From Streptomyces sp. NA02950 (GTDB taxonomy: Bacteria; Actinomycetota; Actinomycetes; Streptomycetales; Streptomycetaceae): a stretch of 64,000 nucleotides of DNA. The stretch covers positions 4,026,501-4,090,500 of the forward strand of contig NZ_CP054916.1 of NCBI RefSeq assembly GCF_013364155.1. Direction: 5' to 3'. The position numbers and the translations under genes were made by a program. The first letter of the stretch is position 1. Each line of letters begins with the position of its first letter. Shown here piece after piece: positions 26,342 through 36,613 of the stretch. The notes beneath the pieces are model-generated. The model did not search any database. It was not told the origin of the DNA and saw only the letters and a list, made by a program, of their open reading frames with translations.

Positions 26342-26976
26342 CAGCGCTTCTCCTTGCCGCTGTTGGTTCCACCGGTACCGGCGTTCCTGTCGCCGCTCTT
26401 GCGGGACAGGACGATCGCGCCGACGAGCGCGGCGAGCAGCAGTACGGACAGCGCCTCGAACGGCAGCACCCAGTACCGGAAGAGGCTCGCCCCGGAGACG
26501 GCGGTGGAGCCCTGTACGCCCTTGTCGAGGTCGATCCAGGTGGTCCGGAAGGCGTCCACGACCACCCAGACCAGCGCGGCCGCCGCGGCGAGGGCCACCG
26601 CGAGCGCGGCCGGGCGGTTGCCCGAATCGGCGTCCGGCGAGCGGCCGATGGGCGCCTTGGTGAGCATCAGCCCGAAGAGGAGGAGGACCACGACGGAGCC
26701 GACGTAGATCAGCACCTGCACCCAGGCGATGAACTCCGCCGTCAGCAGCAGGTACTCCACGGCGAGACCGCCGAGCGCGACCACCAGCCAGAGGGCGGCG
26801 TGCACCAGCTGCTTGGTGGTGACGGTGACGACGGCCGCGCCGAAGGTGGCGAGGCCGACCAGGAGGAAGGCGATCTCGACACCCGTGGGCGACAGGAAGC
26901 CGTGGCCGCCGGCGGCCAGACCGTGCCCGGCGAGCTCGCGGCCGGTGGCTGCCGCGAGCGAACCTGCGGAACTCAC
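26341..26976 (-). CDS. nuoJ2: NADH-quinone oxidoreductase subunit J, second copy
   Basis: Five-helix membrane subunit (211 aa). Recognised by [44 protein letters not shown] and the following [24 protein letters not shown], which holds the pi-bulge helix of NuoJ. GTG start at 26976 overlaps the nuoI2 stop (GTGA). Shorter than the other nuoJ copy in this window, which has a long tail. Confidence 0.93.
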   Translation of the reverse strand: MSSAGSLAAATGRELAGHGLAAGGHGFLSPTGVEIAFLLVGLATFGAAVVTVTTKQLVHAALWLVVALGGLAVEYLLLTAEFIAWVQVLIYVGSVVVLLLFGLMLTKAPIGRSPDADSGNRPAALAVALAAAAALVWVVVDAFRTTWIDLDKGVQGSTAVSGASLFRYWVLPFEALSVLLLAALVGAIVLSRKSGDRNAGTGGTNSGKEKR

Positions 26977-27584
26977 GATGCGGCTCCGTTCGCGCCGGGG
27001 GTGTCGCCGTTGGTGCCGCCGTCGGCATCGGGGGACGCGGCGGCTTCGGCGGCCGCGGCCGCCTCCGCGGCGGCCAGCTTGTCGGCGGCCTTGCGGGCGG
27101 CGGCGAGCTCCTTCGGCTCCTCCGCGGCCGGATCGAGCGCGGGCGGTGCGGGCACCGTCCACATCCACTCGCGGAGCTTGTCCCGCTCATGGGTGAGCTC
27201 GCGGATGTCGGTCTCGGCGTACTCGAACTCCGGCGACCAGAACAGCGCGTCGAACGGGCACACCTCGATGCAGATTCCGCAGTACATGCACAGCGCGAAG
27301 TCGATGGCGAACCGGTCCAGCACGTTCCGGCTGCGCTCGCGCCCGCCGGGGGCGGCCGGGGGCACGGTCTCCTTGTGGGAGTCGATGTAGATGCACCAGT
27401 CCGGGCACTCGCGGGCGCAGAGCATGCAGACCGTGCAGTTCTCCTCGAACAGCCCGATCACCCCGCGGGTGCGGGGCGGCAGTTCGGGCTGTGCGTCCGG
27501 ATACTGCGCGGTGTGCGACTTCCGGGTCATCGTGCGGAGGGTGACGGCCAGGCCCTTGGCCAGACCGGAACCGGGAATGCCCAT
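26973..27584 (-). CDS. nuoI2: NADH-quinone oxidoreductase subunit I, second copy
   Basis: Peripheral iron-sulfur subunit (203 aa) passing electrons toward the quinone site. Two [4Fe-4S] motifs are intact: [12 protein letters not shown] and [12 protein letters not shown]. The C-terminal about 65 residues are Ala-rich and low-complexity ([16 protein letters not shown]), not part of the ferredoxin fold. Start at ATG 27584, coupled to nuoH2 by TGATG. Confidence 0.94.
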   Translation of the reverse strand: MGIPGSGLAKGLAVTLRTMTRKSHTAQYPDAQPELPPRTRGVIGLFEENCTVCMLCARECPDWCIYIDSHKETVPPAAPGGRERSRNVLDRFAIDFALCMYCGICIEVCPFDALFWSPEFEYAETDIRELTHERDKLREWMWTVPAPPALDPAAEEPKELAAARKAADKLAAAEAAAAAEAAASPDADGGTNGDTPGANGAAS

Positions 27585-28549
27585 CAGGAGATCACCACCT
27601 TGATGACGCCGGTGAAGGCGATCTGGGCCAGGGAGAGCGGGATGAGGCAGGTCCAGGCGAACCGCTGGAGCTGGTCCTCGCGCAGCCGGGGATAGGTCAC
27701 CCGCAGCCAGATCACCACGAAGGCGAGGACGGCCGTCTTCAGCAGGGTCCACAGCCAGCCGAGGTCATCGGCGAACGGGCCGTGCCAGCCACCGAGGAAA
27801 AGCACGGTGGTCAGCCCGCACAGGATCACGATGCCCGCGTACTCGGCGAGCAGGAACAGCGCGAAGCGCAGCCCGGTGTACTCGGTGTACGCACCGAAGA
27901 TGATCTCGGAGTCGGCCACCGGGGCGTCGAACGGCGGACGTTGCAGCTCGGCGAGGCCCGCGGTGAAGAACACCACCCCGCCGACGATCTGCCACGGCAC
28001 CCACCACCACTCGAAGGCGTCGAGGATGCCGGGCAGCGAGACCGTGCCCGCGGCCATCGCCACGGACGCCGCGGTGAGCAGCATCGGCAGTTCGTAGGCC
28101 ATCAGCTGGGCGGCCGTCCGCAGGCCTCCGAGGAGCGAGAACTTGTTGGCCGAGGCCCAGCCCGCCATCAGCGAGCCCAGGACGCCGACGCCCATCACGG
28201 CGAGCACGAAGAAGATCCCGGCGTCCACGAACTGGCCGACGGCGCCCTCGGCGGGGCCGATCGGGATCGCGACGAGCACCAGGAGGTACGGGAGCAGGGC
28301 GACGGCGGGCGCGAGCTGGAAGATACGCCGGTCGGCCCCGTTCGGGACGACGTCCTCCTTCTGCGCGAACTTCACACCGTCCGCCACGAGCTGGGCCCAG
28401 CCGTGGAAGCCGCCCGCGTACATGGGTCCGAGGCGGCCCTGCATATGGGCCATCACCTTGTGCTCGGTCTGCCCGACGACCAGCGGGAGGACCAGGAAGG
28501 CCAGCAGCAGGGCGAGCAGTCGCAGTGCGACGTCGAGGACGTCGTTCAC
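27584..28549 (-). CDS. nuoH2: NADH-quinone oxidoreductase subunit H, second copy
   Basis: Membrane subunit lining the quinone chamber (321 aa, about eight helices). Hallmarks: [59 protein letters not shown], and [37 protein letters not shown]. All conserved acidic loops of the family are present. GTG start overlaps the nuoC2 stop (GTGA). Confidence 0.95.
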   Translation of the reverse strand: MNDVLDVALRLLALLLAFLVLPLVVGQTEHKVMAHMQGRLGPMYAGGFHGWAQLVADGVKFAQKEDVVPNGADRRIFQLAPAVALLPYLLVLVAIPIGPAEGAVGQFVDAGIFFVLAVMGVGVLGSLMAGWASANKFSLLGGLRTAAQLMAYELPMLLTAASVAMAAGTVSLPGILDAFEWWWVPWQIVGGVVFFTAGLAELQRPPFDAPVADSEIIFGAYTEYTGLRFALFLLAEYAGIVILCGLTTVLFLGGWHGPFADDLGWLWTLLKTAVLAFVVIWLRVTYPRLREDQLQRFAWTCLIPLSLAQIAFTGVIKVVIS

Positions 28550-29817
28550 CCGGTGCCTCCTGGCTGGTCGTCGGTGGTGTTCTCGTCGGCGCGGTGGTCC
28601 TCGCCGGACGGGCGGGGTTGTTCCTCGGCTTCCGGTTTCCCGGACGTGGCGCGGTCCGGCGCCGCCTCGGCCGTGTCCGGCGCCGCCTCGGCCGGCGCCG
28701 CCTTGTCGCCCGGGGCTTCGTCGTCGTGCGCCGGACGGGCATGGTGCCAGGGGGCGTCGGACGACCGTGTCCGGCGCGCGGGCTGCTCCGGCGCGGCCGG
28801 GGCAGCGGCGTCCGCCGCCGGGGTCTCGGGGGTCTCCGCGCGCCGGCTCGCCGAGCCCCCACCGGCGCTGCGTACCCGGCGGGCCGGGCGCTCGGCCGGG
28901 GCCGCCGCGTCCGGGGCCGCCGCGTCCGGGGCCGCCGTTTCGCGCTGACTGGCCGAGCCCCCGCTCGCGGTGCGGGTGCGCCGCACCGGGCGCTCGGCGG
29001 TACCCGCCGGGGTCTTTGCCGTCGGTTCGGCGGCAGCGGCCGCCGTCTGCCGGCCGGCCGAGCCCGCGCTCGCGGTGCGGGTGCCGCGCGCGGGGCGTTC
29101 GCCCGCCGCTCCACCCGCCGCACGGGCGCCACGGGCCGGACGGGCCGGGGCGGGCGGCAGCTGGCCCTTGAGCGGCCCCCACTCGTTGGGGTCGGGAACG
29201 CCCGGCGGCAGCATCTGCCGCCGCTTGGGGCCGCCGTGGTCGGACTCCCCCGGCTCCTTCGCGCCCGGCCATGCCTTGGCGACCCGGGCCGCCAGCACGA
29301 AGTCCTTGCGCAGCGGATGGCCCTCGAACCCGTCGGGGAGCAGCAGCGGTGCCAGATGGGGATGGCCGGTGAAGCCGATCCCGAACATCTCGTGGGTCTC
29401 GCGCTCGTGCCAGACCGCACCGGCGTAGACGCCGGTGGCGGTCGGCAGGGTGGGCGCGTCGTGCGGCACGGTGGTGCGGACCAGCAGGGTGCGCACCGCC
29501 GGGCCCGGGCCCGCGGGGCCCGCGAGCGCGACGACGTACGCGGCCACGCGGAAGCCCTGGCCCGGCTCGTCGACCGCGCTCAGCCAGTCGAAGTAGGTGC
29601 AGCCGAGGGTGTCGCGGGCCGTCTCCAGCGCCGTGGTCCAGGAGTCGGCGGGAACGTCGACGGTGAGCAGGCCGTAGGCCTCCTCCGCCGTGGCGCCCTC
29701 GCCGAACAGCTCGGCTGCGGACCGCGGCAGCCAGCCCACGGGCGGCGCGGCCGGGGTCCCGGCTGTCCGCGCCGTCTCCTCCGAGGGCTCCATGGGTTCG
29801 GGTCGCTGCTCGGTCAT
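28546..29817 (-). CDS. nuoC2: NADH-quinone oxidoreductase subunit C, second copy, with long disordered C-terminal extension
   Basis: The 30-kDa-type subunit domain covers about residues 30-235, with signature [41 protein letters not shown]. After PNEWGPLKG the protein continues for about 190 residues of Pro, Ala, Arg, Ser and Glu. This tail is built of imperfect repeats of [16 protein letters not shown] type (at least four copies), ending in an acidic stretch. The total of 423 aa is about double the family size. ATGA overlap with nuoB2 and GTGA with nuoH2 show it is translated as part of the operon. Confidence 0.93.
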   Translation of the reverse strand: MTEQRPEPMEPSEETARTAGTPAAPPVGWLPRSAAELFGEGATAEEAYGLLTVDVPADSWTTALETARDTLGCTYFDWLSAVDEPGQGFRVAAYVVALAGPAGPGPAVRTLLVRTTVPHDAPTLPTATGVYAGAVWHERETHEMFGIGFTGHPHLAPLLLPDGFEGHPLRKDFVLAARVAKAWPGAKEPGESDHGGPKRRQMLPPGVPDPNEWGPLKGQLPPAPARPARGARAAGGAAGERPARGTRTASAGSAGRQTAAAAAEPTAKTPAGTAERPVRRTRTASGGSASQRETAAPDAAAPDAAAPAERPARRVRSAGGGSASRRAETPETPAADAAAPAAPEQPARRTRSSDAPWHHARPAHDDEAPGDKAAPAEAAPDTAEAAPDRATSGKPEAEEQPRPSGEDHRADENTTDDQPGGTG

Positions 29818-30458
29818 CGGGTGTCTTCCTGCGCCGGAGGCTGCGGCGGCTGCTGCGGAGGCGTGACCAGGCCGCTGCGGAGCGCGGCCGTGGAGGGACG
29901 GCCCGCGGCGGCGTCCGCTCCGTAGCGCTCGCCCAGCGACTCGCGGGCGATCTTCTCCTGGAGCTTGAGGATGCCCTGGAGCAGGGCCTCCGGCCGGGGC
30001 GGGCAGCCGGGGACGTAGACATCGACGGGGATGATCTGGTCGACGCCCTTGGTCACCGAGTAGGAGTCCCAGTACGGGCCGCCGCAGTTGGAGCAGGCAC
30101 CGAAGGAGATCACGTACTTCGGCTCCGGCATCTGCTCGTACAGCCGCTTCACCGCGGGCGCCATCTTGTCCGTCACCGTGCCGGAGACGACCATCAGGTC
30201 GGCCTGGCGCGGCCCCGGCGCGAAGGGGATCACGCCGAGCCGGATGAAGTCGTGGCGGGCCATGGACGCCGCGATGAACTCGATGGCGCAGCAGGCCAGG
30301 CCGAAGTTGAAGACCCACAGGCTGTAGCGGCGGCCCCAGTTCAGGACCACCTTCATCGGCTCGGGGGCCAGCCGGGCGAGCGCGCCGAGGCGGCGGGGCT
30401 CCGGAAGGTCCACCGGAGTCGGCGTCGGGACCGGAGTCGGCGTCGGTGTCACGTCCAT
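29814..30458 (-). CDS. nuoB2: NADH-quinone oxidoreductase subunit B, second copy
   Basis: Iron-sulfur subunit holding the terminal N2 cluster (214 aa). Ligands visible: C56 and C57 in [10 protein letters not shown]122 in FGACSNCGG and C152 in [10 protein letters not shown]. The N-terminus is a Pro-Thr repeat ([12 protein letters not shown]) absent from ordinary NuoB. Starting at ATG 30458 gives a 10-base overlap with nuoA2; an ATG at 30479 lacks a ribosome site. Confidence 0.95.
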   Translation of the reverse strand: MDVTPTPTPVPTPTPVDLPEPRRLGALARLAPEPMKVVLNWGRRYSLWVFNFGLACCAIEFIAASMARHDFIRLGVIPFAPGPRQADLMVVSGTVTDKMAPAVKRLYEQMPEPKYVISFGACSNCGGPYWDSYSVTKGVDQIIPVDVYVPGCPPRPEALLQGILKLQEKIARESLGERYGADAAAGRPSTAALRSGLVTPPQQPPQPPAQEDTR

Positions 30459-30865
30459 TCCAGGACGCCCTTCTTCCATGCGTACAGCAGACCTACGGCG
30501 AGGAACCCGAGGAAGATGAACATCTCCACCAGCGTGGCGGCACCGAAGCCGGGGGCGGCGAAGACCGTCGCCCACGGGAACAGGAAGATCGAGTCCACCG
30601 CGAAAATCACATACAAGAAAGCGTAGACGTAGTAGCGGACCTGGGTGTGTGCCCAGCCCTCGCCCACGGGGTCCACACCGCACTCGTACGTCAGCAGCTT
30701 CTCGGGGGTCGGCACCACGGGGCGCAGCAACCGCCCGGCCCCGAAGGCCACCGCTACGAAGATCACCCCGACCGCTCCGAGCAGACCGACCACCGCGTAA
30801 CCGTGGAAGTAGTCGGCCGCGAGCTGGACGCTGGTGGTGGTGCGCACGGTCGTCGCCTCCGGCAC
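30449..30865 (-). CDS. nuoA2: NADH-quinone oxidoreductase subunit A, second copy
   Basis: Three-helix membrane subunit (138 aa), first gene of the second nuo operon. The conserved loop [20 protein letters not shown] and helix [20 protein letters not shown] identify NuoA. GTG 30865 is preferred because GGGGCGG precedes it and the next conserved helix follows. The divergent kinase gene begins 269 bp away, so promoters for both lie in 30866-31133. I see no strong palindrome there, and nothing matching a Rex site. Confidence 0.93.
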   Translation of the reverse strand: MPEATTVRTTTSVQLAADYFHGYAVVGLLGAVGVIFVAVAFGAGRLLRPVVPTPEKLLTYECGVDPVGEGWAHTQVRYYVYAFLYVIFAVDSIFLFPWATVFAAPGFGAATLVEMFIFLGFLAVGLLYAWKKGVLEWT

Positions 30866-31133
30866 GTCCGCCCCTCGCTCCCTGTCCTGGCTGTCTGGCC
30901 CGCTCCTCGTCGACCTCGTGTGTTCGACGATCCGTACGGACGGGAGTCTAGGCCCTGACGGTCCCTGGCTGGTCCGCCCGTCCGGCATGCGGTGGGAGCG
31001 GGACCGCCACGCGGTGGTGCCACGCCCCGCGGCCTGTGGTGATACGTCCCGCATCGGGTGGGGTTAGCCCTACGTCCGGCCCGGCGACGCACCCCATGGC
31101 GCCGGGCTTCCGGGCCCGGCACTCTTGGCTGCT

Positions 31134-32345
31134 ATGACCTCCAGTTCCTCGGGTTCTTCCGGTTCCTCCGGCCCAGCCGCCGGATTCTCCGGCTCCGACG
31201 CCGGTGGCGCGGACGAGCGCCTGCCCCGTCCGCCCGCGTTCGCCTTTCCCGCGCAGACATGGCGGGAGATCGCCCATCTGCTGCTGAATCTGCCGGTGGG
31301 CATCGTCGGCTTCGTCTACGCCGTCACATGGCTGTGCGTGGGCGTGGGGCTGTCGATCACGGTGGTGGGGCTGCCGCTGCTGGCCGCCGGGCTGGTCGGC
31401 GGGCGGCTGTACGGCCGGTTCGAGCGGTCGCGGGCCAGGGCGTTGCTCTCGGTGCACGTGGACGAGCCCAGCCGGCTGCCGCATGTGCGGGGCCAGAGCT
31501 TCTTCGGCTGGCTGTGGACGAGTCTGCGGGACCCGGTGGGCTGGCGGAGCACCCTGTACGGCTTCATCCGGCTGCCCTGGGGCGTGCTCACCTTCGTCAT
31601 CGCGCTGACCTCGCTGTTCGTCGCCTGGCCGGTGCTGCCCTGGATCGCCCGTGGGCTTACCAGTGTGGACCGGGCGCTGGTGCGCGGGCTGCTGTCGCCC
31701 TCGGACGAGCTGGAGCGGCGGATCGCGGAGCTGGAGTCGGACCGGGGGACGGTGGTGGACACCGCCGCCGCCGATCTGCGCCGCATCGAACGCGATCTGC
31801 ACGACGGAGCACAGGCCCGCCTCGTCGCCCTCGCCATGGACCTCGGTCTCGCCAAGGAAAAACTCGAAGAGGACCCGGAAGCCGCCGCAAGAATGGTCGA
31901 CGAAGCCCACGGCGAGGTGAAACTCGCCCTCCAGGAACTCCGCGACCTCGCCCGCGGCATCCACCCCGCCATCCTCACCGACCGCGGACTCGGCCCCGCC
32001 CTCTCCGCCCTCGCCGCCCGCTGCACCGTCCCCGTCACCGTCACCGTCGAACTGCCGGAGCGGCCCGCGCCCGCCATCGAGGGCATCGCCTACCTCACCG
32101 TCTCCGAACTCCTCCAGAACATCAGCAAGCACAGCGGCGCCCGCACCGCCGAGGTCGATGTGTGGCGGGCCGAGGACCGGGTGATGCTCCAGATCACCGA
32201 TGACGGCCGGGGCGGAGCCAACACCTCCGTCGGCTCCGGCCTGGCCGGTCTGGCCGAGCGGCTCGACGCGGTGGACGGCATCCTCATCGTCCACTCCCCG
32301 CCCGGCGGCCCGACCGCGGTCACCGCCGAGCTGCCCTGGCGCTGA
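31134..32345 (+). CDS. Sensor histidine kinase (DesK/LiaS-like, HisKA_3)
   Basis: Membrane sensor kinase of 403 aa. The Ser/Gly-rich N-terminus precedes a sensor region with hydrophobic pairs VGIVGFVYAVTWLCVGVGLSITVVG and GVLTFVIALTSLFVAWPVL. The phospho-acceptor is H223 in ERDLHDGAQARL. ATPase motifs SELLQNISKHSGA and ITDDGRGG follow. ATG 31134 is chosen over an upstream TTG. It pairs with the LuxR-type regulator 115 bp downstream and is divergent from nuoA2, so respiration or envelope stress are plausible signals. Confidence 0.92.
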   Translation: MTSSSSGSSGSSGPAAGFSGSDAGGADERLPRPPAFAFPAQTWREIAHLLLNLPVGIVGFVYAVTWLCVGVGLSITVVGLPLLAAGLVGGRLYGRFERSRARALLSVHVDEPSRLPHVRGQSFFGWLWTSLRDPVGWRSTLYGFIRLPWGVLTFVIALTSLFVAWPVLPWIARGLTSVDRALVRGLLSPSDELERRIAELESDRGTVVDTAAADLRRIERDLHDGAQARLVALAMDLGLAKEKLEEDPEAAARMVDEAHGEVKLALQELRDLARGIHPAILTDRGLGPALSALAARCTVPVTVTVELPERPAPAIEGIAYLTVSELLQNISKHSGARTAEVDVWRAEDRVMLQITDDGRGGANTSVGSGLAGLAERLDAVDGILIVHSPPGGPTAVTAELPWR

Positions 32346-32459
32346 CGGCCGGGACCCGCTGCCCCCTGCCCACCCCTGTACCGCCGGATCCGCGCGACGC
32401 GGGCGTCCGAACCCTGGGATGCTGGTCCCGACGAACCGAACGAACGGGGGCCGTGCATC

Positions 32460-33131
32460 GTGAAGGACAGAGTGCGGGTGGTCATCGCCGAGGATTCGGT
32501 GTTGCTGCGGGAGGGCCTGACCCGGCTGCTGACCGACCGTGGACATGAGGTCGTCGCGGGGGTGGGCGACGCCGAAGCGCTGATCAAGTCGATCCGCGAG
32601 CTGGCGGACGACGGCGCGCTGCCGGATGTGGTGGTCGCCGATGTGCGGATGCCGCCGACCCACACCGACGAGGGGGTACGGGCGGCCGTCCGGCTGCGCA
32701 GCGACCATCCGGGACTGGGTGTGCTGGTGCTGTCACAGTACGTGGAGGAGCAGTACGCGACGGAGCTGCTGGCGGGCAGCAGCCACGGGGTCGGCTATCT
32801 GCTGAAGGACCGGGTGGCCGAGGTCCGCGAGTTCGTGGACGCGGTGGTGCGGGTCGCCGAGGGCGGCACCGCGCTCGACCCCGAGGTGGTCGCCCAGCTG
32901 CTGGGCCGCAGCCGCAAGCAGGACGTGCTGGCCGGGCTCACCCCGCGGGAGCGGGAGGTGCTGGGGCTGATGGCCGAGGGCCGGACGAACTCGGCGATCG
33001 CCCGGCAGCTGGTGGTGAGCGACGGGGCGGTCGAGAAGCACGTCAGCAACATCTTCCTGAAGCTGGGGCTGTCCCCGAGTGACGGGGATCACCGTCGGGT
33101 GCTCGCGGTGCTGACGTATCTCAATTCCTGA
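32460..33131 (+). CDS. LuxR/NarL-family response regulator
   Basis: Response regulator of 223 aa and cognate partner of the kinase before it. The receiver domain has acidic ED at 11-12 and phospho-acceptor D61 in VVADVRMPP. The output domain has LTPREREVLGLMAEGRTNSAIARQLVVSDGAVEKHVSNIFLKLGL, the LuxR helix-turn-helix. GTG start 32460. Targets unknown; korAB downstream and nuoA2 upstream are the nearest candidates. Confidence 0.93.
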   Translation: MKDRVRVVIAEDSVLLREGLTRLLTDRGHEVVAGVGDAEALIKSIRELADDGALPDVVVADVRMPPTHTDEGVRAAVRLRSDHPGLGVLVLSQYVEEQYATELLAGSSHGVGYLLKDRVAEVREFVDAVVRVAEGGTALDPEVVAQLLGRSRKQDVLAGLTPREREVLGLMAEGRTNSAIARQLVVSDGAVEKHVSNIFLKLGLSPSDGDHRRVLAVLTYLNS

Positions 33132-33429
33132 TCGACCGATCAACACCGTGACCACCGGTGTGACCTGCCGTCAGAGCCCTGGGCCGGGTGGGGGTGTGCG
33201 AGGCGGGCCCGGCGCCAAAGCGGGGCCAAAGGCTGAACGGGGGATCAGCGGAAATGACTACACGGGGGAGGGTACACGTCGTGTCAAACCGTGACATAAA
33301 GGGTCCAGATAACGATGTCCAGCATGTGATCCAGCCAAGGAAGGCGACCCTTACCGACGTACGATGGTCATGGGACAACCGGTCGGCACCGACTGTCCAG
33401 GAGCGCCGCCTCAAGGGAGGTCCGAAGCA
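33132..33429 (+). promoter_or_regulatory. Upstream region of korAB
   Basis: 298-bp gap without a credible gene. It contains AT-richer stretches (GAAATGACTACACGGG, GTGACATAAAGGGTC) likely to include the korA promoter. A GGGAGG ribosome site precedes the GTG at 33430. No riboswitch-like pairing or long palindrome was seen. Confidence 0.4.
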
Positions 33430-35374
33430 GTGACCAGCCAGGTCAGTAGCCCGGCCGAGCAGGCCGAACCAGCCGATCAGCAGGGCGGGCCCGGGCCCGC
33501 CGGGGGGCAGCGAACGCCGGACGGGGCCAAGGAGATCCGCCGTCTGGACCGGGTGATCATCCGGTTCGCGGGTGACTCGGGTGACGGTATGCAGCTCACC
33601 GGCGACCGGTTCACCTCCGAGACGGCGTCGTTCGGCAACGACCTGTCCACCCTGCCGAACTTCCCGGCCGAGATCCGCGCCCCCGCCGGAACGCTGCCGG
33701 GAGTCTCCAGCTTCCAGCTGCATTTCGCCGATCACGACATCCTCACCCCCGGCGACGCCCCCAATGTGCTGGTCGCGATGAACCCGGCCGCGCTCAAGGC
33801 CAATCTGGGCGATGTGCCGCGCGGGGCCGAAATCATCGTCAACACCGATGAGTTCACCAAGCGCCCGATGGCGAAGGTGGGCTACCAGACCAGTCCGCTG
33901 GAGGACGGCTCGCTGGACGGCTACAACGTCCACCCGGTGCCGCTGACCACCCTGACCATCGAGGCCCTGAAGGAATTCGGGCTGTCCCGGAAGGAGGCGG
34001 AGCGCAGCAAGAACATGTTCGCGCTCGGCCTGCTGTCGTGGATGTACCACCGGCCCACCGAGGGCACCGAGAAGTTCCTGCGCCAGAAGTTCGCGAAGAA
34101 GCCGGAGATCGCGGAGGCCAACGTCGCGGCGTTCCGGGCGGGCTGGAACTTCGGCGAGACCACCGAGGACTTCGCCGTCTCCTACGAGGTGGCACCGGCC
34201 ACCACCGCCTTCCCGGCGGGCACGTACCGCAACATCTCCGGCAACCTGGCCCTGTCCTACGGGCTGATCGCGGCCTCGCGCCAGGCCGATCTGCCGCTGT
34301 TCCTGGGCTCGTACCCGATCACCCCGGCCTCCGACATCCTCCATGAGCTGTCGCGCCACAAGAACTTCGGTGTGCGCACCTTCCAGGCCGAGGACGAGAT
34401 CGCGGGCATCGGTGCCGCGCTGGGCGCCGCCTTCGGTGGGGCACTGGCCGTGACCACCACCTCCGGCCCGGGTGTGGCGCTGAAGTCCGAGACCATCGGT
34501 CTCGCGGTGTCGCTGGAGCTTCCGCTCCTGGTGATCGACATCCAGCGCGGCGGGCCCTCCACCGGTCTGCCCACCAAGACCGAGCAGGCCGATCTGCTCC
34601 AGGCCATGTACGGGCGGAACGGCGAGGCGCCGGTGCCGATCGTGGCCCCCCGGACCCCGGCCGACTGTTTCGACGCCACCCTGGACGCGGCCCGGATCGC
34701 ACTGGCCTACCGCACCCCGGTCTTCCTGCTCTCCGACGGCTATCTGGCCAACGGCTCGGAGCCCTGGCGGATCCCGGAGATCGACGATCTGCCCGATCTG
34801 CGGGTGCAGTTCGCCACCGGGCCCAACCATGTGCAGGCCGACGGCACCGAGGTGTTCTGGCCGTACAAGCGCGACCCGGAGACCCTCGCCCGCCCCTGGG
34901 CCGTGCCCGGCACGCCCGGTCTGGAGCACCGCATCGGCGGGATCGAGAAGCAGGACGGCACCGGCAACATCTCCTACGACCCGGCCAACCACGACCACAT
35001 GGTCCGCACCCGCCAGGCCAAGGTGGACGGCGTCAGGGTGGCCGACCTCGAGGTGGACGACCCCACCGGCGACGCCCGCACCCTGGTGCTGGGCTGGGGT
35101 TCGACGTACGGGCCCATCACCGCGGCGGTCCGCCGGGTGCGGGGCGCGGGCGACCGGATCGCCCAGGCCCATCTCCGCCATCTCAACCCCTTCCCGGCCA
35201 ACCTCGGCGAGGTGCTGGGCCGTTACGACAAGGTGGTGGTGCCCGAGATGAACCTGGGCCAGCTCGCCACCCTCATCCGCGCCCGCTATCTCGTCGACGC
35301 CCGCTCCTTCACCCAGGTAAGGGGGCTGCCGTTCAAGGCCGAGCAGCTCGCCGCGGCCCTCAAGGAGGCCATCG

Positions 35375-35382
<8 letters not shown>
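33430..35382 (+). CDS. korA: 2-oxoacid:ferredoxin oxidoreductase, alpha (fused gamma-alpha) subunit
   Basis: Cytoplasmic subunit (650 aa) of a 2-oxoglutarate- or pyruvate-type ferredoxin oxidoreductase, which converts a 2-oxoacid and CoA to acyl-CoA, CO2 and reduced ferredoxin. Residues about 40-210 form the gamma domain (VIIRFAGDSGDGMQLTGDRF). Residues about 225-600 form the alpha domain (LGSYPITPASDILHELSR, FQAEDEIAGIGAALGAAFGG, QRGGPSTGLPTKTEQADL). GTG start with GGGAGG. It overlaps korB by eight bases. Actinobacterial homologues are KorAB-type; 2-oxoglutarate is the likely substrate. Confidence 0.93.
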
Positions 35383-36454
<1,072 letters not shown>

Positions 36455-36474
36455 GCCGCACCCCGCACCGCATC

Positions 36475-36510
36475 CGCCCCCGCGAGCGTTCCGGCGCCCG
36501 CGGGGGCGTT
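36475..36510 (+). terminator. Terminator after korB
   Basis: CGCCCCCGCG and CGCGGGGGCG form a perfect 10-bp stem with a 14-base loop, followed by TTCGT. Confidence 0.75.
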
Positions 36511-36559
36511 CGTCCGTCCGGGCGCGGGGGCCCGTTCGTACGTCCGGGCGCAGGGGGCC
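36507..36559 (+). repeat. Two tandem 26-27-bp repeats upstream of the permease
   Basis: CGTTCGTCCGTCCGGGCGCG (start of copy 1 at 36507) is followed directly by CGTTCGTACGTCCGGGCGCA (start of copy 2 at 36533); both copies end GGGGGCC. They lie 55-107 bp upstream of the permease start. Confidence 0.75.
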
Positions 36560-36613
36560 GCCCGGCCGGAGCGTCGGACCGCGGCCCGGCCGGGCAGCGG
36601 CTGTCATAAGCCC

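Noticed and set aside
30866..31133. Rex (redox repressor) site for the second nuo operon
   Set aside because: No TTGTGAA-type inverted repeat could be found in the divergent region.
36455..36613. Cyclic di-AMP riboswitch before the KimA-like gene
   Set aside because: The region holds a terminator and tandem GC repeats; no conserved riboswitch core is recognisable.
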